DNA from: Morinoia aosen
Lineage: Eukaryota; Arthropoda; Malacostraca; Amphipoda; Talitridae
Length of the DNA: 64,000 nucleotides
Direction: 5' to 3'
NCBI GenBank assembly: GCA_030386875.1
Contig: CM059575.1
Location: 45,972,859-46,036,858 of the forward strand
How positions within the stretch are numbered: the first letter of the stretch is position 1; each line of letters opens with the position of its first letter. The position numbers and the translations under genes are program-made. The notes beneath the pieces are model-generated. The model was not told the origin of the DNA. It ran no database searches and was given only the letters and a program-made list of their open reading frames with translations. Positions 22,152 through 32,028 of this stretch are shown here, piece after piece.

Positions 22152-23030
22152 TATTTTAAAATACAGCATGGGGTTTTTAGGTATCATATATATATATTCA
22201 TGTTTTTTTAGGCATGATTTTTTTGTACAAAAGCATTTTTTTGGTTTCATAAATATATTATTCATGTTTTTCAGTCATGATTTTTTGGTAAAATACATTT
22301 TTTTTAAAAACTGCTTAGGGCTTTTTAGGTCACATGAAATATATTGTTTTTAGTCATGATTCTTTGTAAAAAAACCATGGTTATATTTGGTACCAGAAAA
22401 TATATTAATATTCATTTTTATTAGTCATAATTTTTTGTAAAACACATGTTTAAAAAAAACAGTATTTTTTTGGTCACCTAAAATATATTAATATCTATGG
22501 TTTTTAATCATTTTTTTGTAATGAAAACATAAAAAAGAAACCATACTGTAAAAGCGGTTGTAGATAACCCACAATTACCAAGAGGAGTCTGATAGGTACA
22601 GCAGGAGCCACAGAACTTACGTTGATGGAGTCAAAATTCAGAGCTTATTATCTCTGCAAAGTCTGATTTTTATGGTCACATAAAAATAAAATCAGACATA
22701 ATAGAGATAGTAAGCTCTGAATTTTGACTCCATCAATTTAAGTTCTGTGGCTCCTGCTGTTCCTCTTAGACGCCTGGAGGTAATTGTGGGTTATCTGCCA
22801 CCACTTTTACTGTATGGTTTCTTTTTGATGTTTTTATAACAATAAAATGACTAAAAAACATGGATATTAATGTATTATAGGTGTAAAAAAAAACCCAGAC
22901 ATATACTCAACAAATTTAGGTAGGCAAAAAAACAAAAAAAAAAAAACAAAAAAAAAACACATAAAAAACACGTTTTTTTTTGCAAAAAAAACGCAACCAA
23001 ATAAAACCGTTTTTTTTTGCATCACTACCC
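22152..23030. repeat. Degenerate AT-rich repeat array, right side, part 2
   Basis: Further units of GGTCACATAAAATATATTAA and TTTTTAGTCATGATTTT occur. Near 22840 the orientation returns to that of the left side (ATGACTAAAAAACATGGATA), and the array ends in A- and T-rich simple sequence. Confidence 0.6.
22537..22821. repeat. Long inverted repeat within the array
   Basis: Arms of about 135 bp (22537-22671 and 22689-22821) run from GAAACCATACTGTAAAAGCG to the complement ending TACTGTATGGTTTC, with few mismatches and a short spacer. Both contain GGAGCCACAGAACTTA or its complement. No coding potential. Confidence 0.85.
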
Positions 23031-23592
23031 TACACTACTGATGCATTGTCCACTGTTGTCGGCACGAGGAACGGAAAGTTGGGTAGGTTAAAAATGTTTA
23101 TTAGAGCACATATACATAAGAACACATAAGGTTCTCTCGACTCGGAGTTCCCCTCCAGTGACAAATCACCATTACACCTAAACAATGACTTGGGGCACAG
23201 CGATTCTCAAAATTACTATACAGGGTGTTTTTTTTTACTTTGAACAAACTTCGAACTTAGGTACAAAAATTCAAAATGAATCGATTTTCATGAATGACAA
23301 AATGTCCAAAACTCTTTAGTTTTCGAGTTATGGCGTTGCAAAGCATGTTTAGAAGTGCATGTTATAACTGGGCCACACACCAACTGTTATTTAAAGTTGT
23401 TAGTTTTCGAGATTGTCGAATATAATTAAAGCATTTTTTCTCATTTCATTATGGGTTATCCATTCCATGTAATCAACGACAAAATTTCAAGATGCAATGT
23501 GAAACTGAAATAATGAAATGAAATTTATTATTAGCAATAAACATTACTGGAATGCACGTGTTGCAGTATCAGTTCGATCTTTCCATGGTACC

Positions 23593-24651
23593 ATGGAAAG
23601 ATTTACCAATGCTGAGAAGGCAGACGTGCATTTGATTTAGGGAGCTGCAGGCGGAAATGGTAGGCTCGCTCTGAGGATGTACAGAGAAAGGTTTCCTAGG
23701 TGCGAAGTGCCTGATTTCCGGTATTTTGCTACTCTGCATATGAGATTGCGTGACACCGGCAGCTTCAACGTTAACAGAGGGAATGCTGGGCGCGGCCATC
23801 ATCCACAGGAGGATAGAATTGTGGAATACTTTGAGCAACATCCACGAACCAGCACTCGTGCAGCTGCTTAACGTCTTGGCTTGCAAAACCATACTTCTGT
23901 GTGGAGGGCACTACATCTTCAGCAATTACATTCGTGCCATTTACAAAGAGTGCAAAGGCTCATGCCAGGTGATTTTGAACCTCGTATGCTGTTTTGCCAG
24001 TGATTAATGCAACAGGAAAGAATGAATCGCGGGTTCTCAAAACTTATTCTCTTCACAGATGAAGCTTATTTCTGTCGTGATGGGGTTTTCAACCGTCACA
24101 ATAATCATTACTGGGCTGGAAATAACCCTCATGTTATTCAGCCTAATAGTCACCAGCACAGATTCAGTGTCAACGTGTAGACAGGCATTATTGGCAATAA
24201 TTTAATTGGTCCGTACCTATTACCTTCTCCTCTCACAGGAGCTGCGTACACCATCTTCCTATGCGAAGTTTTGCCTGGACTACTGGAGGACGTGCCCTTG
24301 GAGACACGCAGGCGAATGTGGTTCCAGCATGACGGAGCGCCAGCACATCACTTTCGTGAAACACGCCTGTTCCTGAATAACCAATTTCAAAACCGATGGA
24401 TTGGCAGAAGTGCTCCTGTAGCATGGCCAGCTAGGTCGCCTGATATGACGCCACTGGATTTCTTCTTGTGGGGAACCATGAAGGACCTCGTGTATGCCAC
24501 TCCTGTTGAATCGGAACAGGATCTGGTTGGACGCATTGTGGACTCAGCTGGCCGTATTACGGAAATGCCTGGCGTGTTTCAATCTGTAAGGCGCTCACTG
24601 GCTGTTAGATGTCGTAAATGTGTTGAAGTTCATGGAAGCCATTTCGAGTAA
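23593..24651 (+). pseudogene. Broken DD41D mariner-like transposase
   Basis: The coding track starts at an ATG inside a 22-bp palindrome (MERFTNAEKADVHLI) and is interrupted by several stops and at least two frame changes before ending at TAA near 24651. Recognisable blocks are an HTH region (MYRERFPRCEVPDF), KLILFTDEAYFCRDG with the first aspartate, MWFQHDGAPAHHFRETR with the second, and ARSPDMTPLDFFLWGTMKD with the third. Again 41 residues lie between the second and third. The last 126 codons (24271-24651) are open. It belongs to the same DD41D group as 20957-22045 but is only distantly alike. Confidence 0.85.
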
Positions 24652-24692
24652 CTGTTGTAATAAAACTGTATTCAAGTTTGTTCTTGCGTTAA

Positions 24693-26212
24693 GGGGATCA
24701 TCCGAGCCCTCGCCAGATCCTGTCAATGTCATGGTCATTTTGCATGTTTTTGTTGTAGGAAGACCCTTAGTTGGTGGAATATTTGTTCCTAAAATTTTAT
24801 GGCACTACGACAATAATTCCCTCTCTCCCAGGGGGGGTGAAGGGACCAAAATATTTCAATTTTCCCAATTTTAACCCCATATAAAAAGAGAACAAATGGG
24901 AAATGGAAAAAAGCTGAACGTGAGTGTGTTAGAAATGTTCCAAGAATTCTAAAACTGCATTTGTTTTTGTTTTAGCATCAAAACTGGAGGAGTCCCATTT
25001 TGAAATATCGATATCAATGAAAAGCACCCAAAATTTTTTCAACTTTTTCCTGATTTTGACCCCATATATAAAGAGAAAAAATAAAAAATGGAAAAAACAC
25101 AACATTAGTGTGTTAAAAATGTTTCAAGGATTCTAAAACTGCATTTGTTTTTGTTCTAGCATCAAAACTGAAGGAGGAGTCCCATTTTGAAATACCGATA
25201 TCAATGAAAAGCACCCCAAATCTTTCAATTTTCCCGATTTTGACCCCATATAAAAAGAGAACAAATGGGAAATGGAAAAAAAGCCGAATGTGAGTGTGTT
25301 ATAAATGTTCCAAGGATTCTAAAACTGCATTTTTTTTTGTTCTAGCATTAAAACTGAAGGAGGAGTCCCATTTTGAATTATCAATATTAGTGAAATATCA
25401 ATACCTAAAAACCGAGATGTCAAGTTTTTGCAAAATCTAAGGCCTGAATCAAAAAAATGAATGGAACCAGTTGTGTTTCTTTTCAAAGGGAACATATCAT
25501 AGTCAAATTTCATAAGAATCAGACTGAAAAAAGAAATCATTTTTTTGATACAAAAGGAAAAATTTTTATAATTTTTTATTTTTTTTTGAAATCACAATTC
25601 ACAGTTTGAATATGAAGTTATGTATGGAAAGTATCGAAATAAAAATTAAAACTGCATTCAATTACATCAATTGTTCATTATATTACACTTCAACTCAAAA
25701 TTTTATTTTTTGCTTATACCCAACACTTTGAATTTTCAACATTCATCCTGGGTACTAGTTCTCGAGTTTTGATGCTAGAACAAATCCAAAGACCGTTTTA
25801 GAATCCTTGGAACATTTCTAACAAACGTTCGTTCTGCTTTTTTTCAAATTTGAATTCTTTGAAGAAATATATAGCTCTAAACCTAAAAAATTATTGCTGA
25901 TTTTTGAAATTTCCAAAAATTTTGAAAAAATAGAAAAAATTTGAATTTGAAAAAAACTGAATGAGCGTTTGTTAGAAATGTTTCAAGGGTTCTAAAACTG
26001 TCTTTGTTTTTGTTCTAGCATCAAAACTGAAGGAGGAGTTCCAATCTGAAATATCAATATAAATATACAAAAAACACATTTCGTAAAAAAAAACTAAGGC
26101 TTAAATCGAAAAAATGACAGGAGTAAAAAAGGTTTACTTTCACAAAAGACATATACTGGCCAATTTTCAAACTAATTGGACGAAAAAAGGTCTCAAACCC
26201 GGATGATTCCCT
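24693..26212. mobile_element. TTAA-flanked non-autonomous element, family K
   Basis: TTAA at 24689-24692 and 26213-26216 flank ends GGGGATCATCCGAG and the near-complement CCCGGATGATTCCC. The 1520-bp body contains at least three tandem diverged copies of a segment with GTTCCAAGGATTCTAAAACT, TTGTTCTAGCATCAAAACT and GGAGGAGTCCCATTTTGAA, plus an inverted one near 25770. It has no coding frame. It inserted between the transposase stop and right inverted end of the mariner pseudogene. Confidence 0.75.
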
Positions 26213-26599
26213 TTAAGTTCTTACATTAAAGTTTGTATTGATTATGTTTTTTACCTGTGTCCTGCAATGCTTACTGATTAATAGTTAGCTTACATGATAA
26301 TAAATGATAATTACCCATATAGGACAATTTATTCTTATTTGTAAAACGTGTACACGCAAATTTCATTGTGAAATTACAAAAAAACTACATTAGTGGGGCC
26401 CAAAAACCTCTAACTATCAAAGGTAGCGCTAAAAATGGTGCGCGCGTGCAATCCTACTTGAAGTTCTAATGTTCTTCAAGTAACTATAACTCAAAAACTA
26501 AAGAGTTTTGGTAATTTTGTCATCCATGAAAATCGATTTTTTTTGAGTTTTTGTACCTAAGTTCGAAGTTTGTTCAAAGTTTGTTTTATTTATTCATTA

Positions 26600-27870
26600 T
26601 TGCCTGAAAGCTGCCAAAAAACGACATGGTTTGGAAAATGTGTAAAACACGGTGATCACAACAATGTAACACTCAGTAATTCAGTATCCATGATACCGCT
26701 AACTCGGATGAGAATGTAACGGACGGACTAACTAAGGAGCAAGCAGAATATTATTAGAATATTATTAGATTTATTAATAAATAATATTATAACACCCATG
26801 TAGACTTATATTGGTTTTATTCTATTATAATCGTAAAAGTTTCAGTATCCGTTGTAGTATCGGTCAAAGTATTGGTATTTCCAAGTATCAGAGCATTGGT
26901 ATCGGGATCGGCTAAGAAATGGGTATCTGCTAAAAAAATTGTATTGGTATATCACTAGTTTTGACATTGAAAATTTACATTGGAGCAGGTTTAAACATTG
27001 TAAAGGCTTTGGCAAAATGAAACATGCTTACTCATGTTTTCCAGTTGACTTACCTTAAACATTATTTATATGAAGAAACGATTTTGCATTGAGTTTGTAG
27101 GCTTAATTCAATGTGTTGATAAGATTGCAGAGCAGATGTTTTTGTAACTGAGCAAAAGTCTATTTATGTAAAGCTATGAGACAAGGATTTTAACATGTTT
27201 GACCGAACCCTAATTCATAATTTAATAGGAAAATATTCCAAACTGAACGTCTCAACTGTAGAAATAGTTAAGGAATGCATTGTTGCAGTTTTGATGTTAG
27301 GATATTAAGTGGTCATTAGTTTGTTGGATGGTAGAATGTTAGCATGCATAAAGGCTGGGAATTTGTGAAGATATAGGGCAAAGGCATTATAATCAAAAAG
27401 GATAAAATAAATGGGGCAGGAATTTCAAGTATAGAAAGGAACAGGGCACCGTGGATTAATGTAGTTTAGTTGTATGTAGGTGAGTTTAAACTATGTCAAG
27501 TAAGTTAGTTCATGTTATATATGAGCAGGATGAGTTAACTCAAGTTAGGTTAGCGTAGGTTATATGAAATTAGGTTTGCATAGGTAAGTTTAGATTATGT
27601 TTTGTTGGTTGAGGTTAGGTGGCCTTTCCTTATTTAAATTAGGTTGGGTGAGAGTAAATTATGTTACTTTAATTAGGGTAAGGATAAGGTGTGATATTGA
27701 ACCAATTTAATGATTGGATAAATTATAACTCATGTTTAGTCAGAGTAATACTATAAATGGGGGTTCCATCATTTTGGTTAGGCTGTGTTATTCATTCAAA
27801 TGGTTTGGACGAATGATTTCTCACCAGTTTTTGGTAGCAAAATTAGGTTAGGTTTTAGTTGTTTTCAGAT
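26600..27870. other. No recognised gene; degenerate TTAGG-like stretch
   Basis: Around 27535-27670 loose GTTAGGTTAGCGTAGGTTA-type units occur. The rest is AT-rich, with repeated GGTATC phrases near 26840-26950. No gene was recognised. Confidence 0.45.
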
Positions 27871-27877
27871 GGTATTG

Positions 27878-28200
27878 GGAAATTGGTAAATGATATTGCT
27901 TTTGCTAAATGAAACGCTTGTGATATTTGAGAGTTCGACGTAGAGGTGCAAGTGAGAGACATTGTCTATATTGTTTTGTCATTTGAGATGATGGTGTATC
28001 TCATTGGGTTGCTGCTGAATTGTGGTGATTTGTAACATTGGGTAAATTGGTCAATGGTATTGTTAATGGGAAATGAACTGCTTGTGGTGTTTGAAAGTTC
28101 AACATAGAGCTTTGAGTGAAAGGCATTGCATATATATATTTTTTTGTGATTTGAGATGGTGTTTCTCATTGGGTTACTGCTGAATTGTGGTGATTTGAAT
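27878..28200. repeat. Tandem duplication of about 160 bp
   Basis: Two successive units share ATTTGAGATG, TCTCATTGGGTT, CTGCTGAATTGTGGTGATTT and AAATTGGT phrases. The short - strand frame across them is a by-product. Confidence 0.7.
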
Positions 28201-28212
28201 AGTGTGCACAAT

Positions 28213-28254
28213 ATGTGTGTGTGTGTGTTAGTGTATGTGTGTATGTCTATGTGT
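28213..28254. repeat. GT microsatellite
   Basis: Interrupted (TG)n tract. Confidence 0.85.
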
Positions 28255-28259
28255 TCGGA

Positions 28260-30090
28260 TAATGTGAGTGTGGGTTCGCCTTGCGTGGGCTGTGCTGATA
28301 ATAGCAACTCAAATTTCCACTACTAAGCACACAAGGTAACTAAAGGTCCACTACTGACAACCATTGCAGGCAAACTATATCGCATAAATAAACTAGAGGG
28401 TTATAGTTTTTAAAGCTGAAAGTTTCCTTTTCTTAATGAAATGAATGTGAGGTAATGAAAAAAAAATTTTGGTATTAAATTATCTTATACCACTGTGTCT
28501 TCTTATGAACTATAGGTCAGTTCATCAGTCACACAACACTGCTGATTAGTTGCATACAATGGCCGATTGGTTGATTGAAGAATGTTTTTAATCAAAGTTT
28601 GTGAGGCTCCATCCCATCAAACATCATTTTTCCAGTAAATGAAAGAAAATCATTAAATTAGCGTAATCATTATTTGCCTAATTTTAAAGCCTGATAACAC
28701 ATATTATTATTACTGAATGTAGATATGGCATCATTTAAGATTATTATTATATTCCTGGTGTTGTCATAGAAATGAATGTATTTAAAAAAATGTGTAGGCA
28801 AATGTGGTCAAGTGATAATATTCTAGATGTAATGGATGTTATTTTGAAATTTGGATCCAAGAGCTGGCATACCTCAGCTCAGGGCGAAGATGAGGAACAT
28901 CGTGCTTGCTTGTATCCATTTAATTAGATAGGACACTCATTCTAAATTTTGATGAACCAATGTTCGGGCACATTGTCCTGATCTCCTCGACTCTCTGTTA
29001 GGAGCGTTTTCAGAATGGGTCAGGCACTCTGCTAAGGTGAGGTCAGGTAGCTGGAACTCCCTGACCTCGGAGCTTAGCTATCCCTGATGGTAAAATTCTT
29101 GATAATCCATTTCTACACTTGCAAGTCCAATCAAAATTTAAATATGTTGTTGACATGCCTATCTCTAATATTTATTGTTAGTTTCTCTGAAATTATTTTT
29201 GAGAGGCCCGGGAGAATTGAAACTGTGACAATTTTGGTGGTGGTGACTGTGTTAGGAAAGCTTGGAATATGAAACATCCCTGGGGAAGTTGTGGCACCTT
29301 CTTTACATAACCTTTATGTAGAACCTTATGTAGCATAAGGTCTGTTGTAATATTATTAGTTTCTTGAAGAAGCCCATGTACTGCATTATTTATTGTTGTG
29401 AGGTTGGACAGCTGATGCTTGAGAATCTTGAAGCCTTTTATGCAATATATTGTGAGCTAATGAGAAGGTAGTGGGCCGAAGTTACTGCTACTATGAAGTC
29501 ATCTTTGAGGAATTTACATGGGTGTTGTGAAATTATTCACTGTGTTTTCTAGATAGTATTTCTGGGTATTCTGGGATAGCCCTAGTATTGCTTAAGCCAC
29601 ATGGCAGGTGTAGATGGATGCTGTGTGACCATTAGCAATGTGCCTGTTGTGCTTGTTTGGGGATCCCTCTGCTATTTTAGGATTGTAGTTTAGGATACCT
29701 TCAAGCATTCAAGGGTCTGATAGTCAGTAGGTGGTTGACAATCTTATCAAGAGAGACAGCTCTGGTAGGATGCCCTCCTAAGTTCCTAAACCTACAAATT
29801 TTAAACATACTTGTTGTTCAGCATGAAAGAATTTGAAATAAATTTATTTTTTCTCAATGCAATAAAAATTTTCAAGTACCTTCAAAAGTCCCTGACATTT
29901 CTCTGATCTGATTGCTGAATAATAGTTTCAAATTTGAACTGTTTCAAAGACACTACCAAGTATGATTTTCTATTCAACTAACTCTGGTCTGCTGTTAGAA
30001 TTTCACCCTGCCCTGTAGTGACCAATTCATCTCACAAGTAATGAAGGCTGATAATGCGCAGTATTACAGGCAAGGAGTCTGCTGCAGGAT
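28260..30090. other. No recognised gene
   Basis: No coding similarity or clear structure was recognised; there is one echo of the 4.6-kb repeat near 28415. Confidence 0.4.
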
Positions 30091-30370
30091 GTTAATTCAG
30101 AGAAGGTTCCTTCAGGGAGCTGTAACTATTGTATTCTTGAGAATCAGCACTCATAAGGAGATATGAGGCCCAAGCTGAAACTATTTTGTTTATCAACTTT
30201 TATGACTCTTTAATTTTTATCCTATTCTATAAATTTCCATCAAAACTTCATGTTTCACTGGGTATCTTGTATGCAAACACACACACGTATCAATTCAGTG
30301 TTCTCTGAACTCCTATGGAACCCCTTTGTTGAGGTTAGGAAGGCTTGAACAAATGTATTTGATCTAGTCC
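30090..30370 (+). repeat. Interspersed repeat family S, copy upstream of Myo9
   Basis: This diverged copy carries CAGGGAGCTGTAACTATTG, GAGAATCAGCACTCATAAGG and AGGAAGGCTTGAACAAATG, matching the better-preserved copies at 35.8 and 51.5 kb in order and orientation. Confidence 0.5.
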
Positions 30371-30381
30371 TACAGTTTTAA

Positions 30382-31582
30382 CACGTTAAGTGCGGTGTGA
30401 CCACCGGTGGGCACAGGATGGATTCTTGTAGTGCGGGTGACCCACCGGTGGTCACAAGTGGGTATTTTATATACCAACGAATATTATTGAATCAACGTAA
30501 ATTTGAATGATAGTTTCCCTCATTTCAATGTTCAGTATTAATATTTAGGACGTAAATAATACACAAATGTATGCTGAAACATTTTACTTTTGCCAAAATT
30601 TGAGAACATATAAATTTTTCCTGATACCATTATAAAGGTCATTTTTTAATTCATTGGGCGCTAAGAGCTATAAAAGTCTATTTTTATGCATGTATCCTAG
30701 ACAATACAGAAAATATACCCAAACAGTAACTAATCTACTGGTCACAATACCTATCTACGACAATGGTTACTTTTATTTATGAATGTTTTACATTGAAACG
30801 TTGTAGACACAGGTAAGGTTGATCTTCGCATTGTGCGCAAAACGTGTTCACTTTTCTAGCAGATGCTCTAGGGAACTTGGTTCACATTTCCTAGCATCTT
30901 CTGCGTTGTCATTTTCTGCTTCGCTAACTTCATGATAGCTAGATTAGCTTTCGAATTCGTCTGGGCTGAAGTTTGATTCTTCATCATTTCCAGCACATGA
31001 TGAAGATGAGTCACTCGGCTGATTTTCATCATCAACTGCATTATATCTGCCGTAGAATTTTCTAGAGTCCATATCTGAGGGTGAATGAGAGAAGCATTCA
31101 GGTTCTGACACTCTAGTAAATTGAAGTAAAACTTATGATGTGAACAAATACATATATATACTAACCCATGCAATAAAAGCTATAAAATCACAATGTTCAC
31201 ATCATATTTCTACCGTGTTTTCGTCGAAATTGTTGCATATATTTCAACATATAAAACAAAAAAGAGCATAAGTTATAAATGCAAAGAGTACAAACGTCAA
31301 ACGTATAAACTTCATGCAGCAAGTGCAGCGCAGTCGTACTCAATTAGGAGAAAAAGACGTGTCCACAGGTGGGCACACCGCACTGCAGAGAATGAGTGAA
31401 GTTTGCAGTGCGGGATGGCCACCGGTGGGCACACAATTTTATCACACTATTGCGTAGTACTCACTTTCAATAAGTAGCACACAACCTCCCTCCGTGAACG
31501 CTACAGGCAAACTGTTCTGGCAAGACTTGGCATCTACCGCAATGCTGCTATGCACTCCATATCGCGCGCCGCACTTAACGTG
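30382..31582 (-). mobile_element. Internally deleted piggyBac element
   Basis: TTAA at 30378-30381 and 31583-31586 flank perfect 14-bp inverted ends CACGTTAAGTGCGG. The subterminal decamer CCACCGGTGG occurs at 30401-30410, 30442-30451 and 31419-31428, with a one-base variant at 31363-31372. The 1201-bp element has kept only the two ends of a transposase gene on the - strand. It lies about 420 bases upstream of the Myo9 start codon. Confidence 0.9.
30780..31072 (-). pseudogene. piggyBac transposase remnant: N-terminus joined to cysteine-rich tail
   Basis: From an ATG near 31072 the - strand reads MDSRKFYGRYNAVDDENQ and a serine- and acid-rich stretch typical of piggyBac N-termini, with an internal TAA. 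Near 30856 this ends, and a different frame reads FCAQCEDQPYLCLQRFNVKH followed by a stop, which matches the C-terminal cysteine-rich domain. The whole catalytic core is missing. The order shows an internal deletion, as in non-autonomous derivatives mobilised by a full-length relative. Confidence 0.75.
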
Positions 31583-31886
31583 TTAAAATAATTTCGTTTT
31601 AAAATTTTGAGTACATTCACTTGAAATAGTTTCACTTTGATTTAATGCGTTTGTGTGCATTAAAATTTAAATGTTAGATAAAAAAGGTAGTCTTGACATT
31701 CTAGGCATTAAATTTGAAAGCATTTTGAAAAACACAAATGACTTGACTCATTATTTAGAGACACTGGCTCATGCATGTGTATTTTGTGTTTATATTCACA
31801 CAAACATTTTTTGGGATTTCTATGTTTATAATTTGAAAGCGCTCATTTAAATGTAAAGCATGTTTCTAAATGTTCAATTTTTTCAG

Positions 31887-32028
31887 GTTATATAAAATGA
31901 GATCAGTGCCTTAGTGTTTAAGTGCCTCTTTAAGGTTTCTAATTTTTTATTTATTGTACAATTATTGGATGTGCTTCATGCTATGAGGCTCTTTACAAAC
32001 AATGGAAGACAGGCGCCACATTGTGCAG
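31887..32028 (+). CDS. Myo9: Myo9 first coding exon (coding part 32002-32028)
   Basis: The ATG at 32002 has an excellent context (ACAAACAATGG) and an in-frame TGA just upstream at 31984. It encodes MEDRRHIVQ, then a GTAAGC donor at 32029. The phase is 0, as needed by the next exon, and the joined protein [18 protein letters not shown] reads as a natural start of a Ras-associating domain. A possible acceptor TTTTTTCAG ends at 31886, so 31887-32001 may be 5' untranslated exon. The coding part is only 27 bases and rests on splice logic, so transcript data would settle it. Confidence 0.7.

Larger units (their letters stand above)
23221..26580 (+). mobile_element. Degenerate DD41D mariner-like element with long inverted ends
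   Basis: The left end is TA followed by CAGGGTGTTTTTT at 23221. About 95 bp of inverted repeat (23237-23332 against 26486-26580, starting ACTTTGAACAAACTTCGAAC) match at roughly nine in ten positions. The right terminus beyond 26580 lacks the expected AAACACCCTG, so that end is eroded or deleted. Without the later insertion at 24693-26212 the element would be about 1.85 kb. It carries a broken transposase on the + strand. Confidence 0.8.

Noticed and set aside
27966-28307. 113-codon open frame on the - strand
   Set aside because: It is the reverse of the tandem duplication and the GT microsatellite.
31888-31910. TATAAAA followed by TCAGT as a core promoter
   Set aside because: The spacing of about 14 bases is too short for a TATA-initiator pair, and the TTTTTTCAG just before fits a splice acceptor better.
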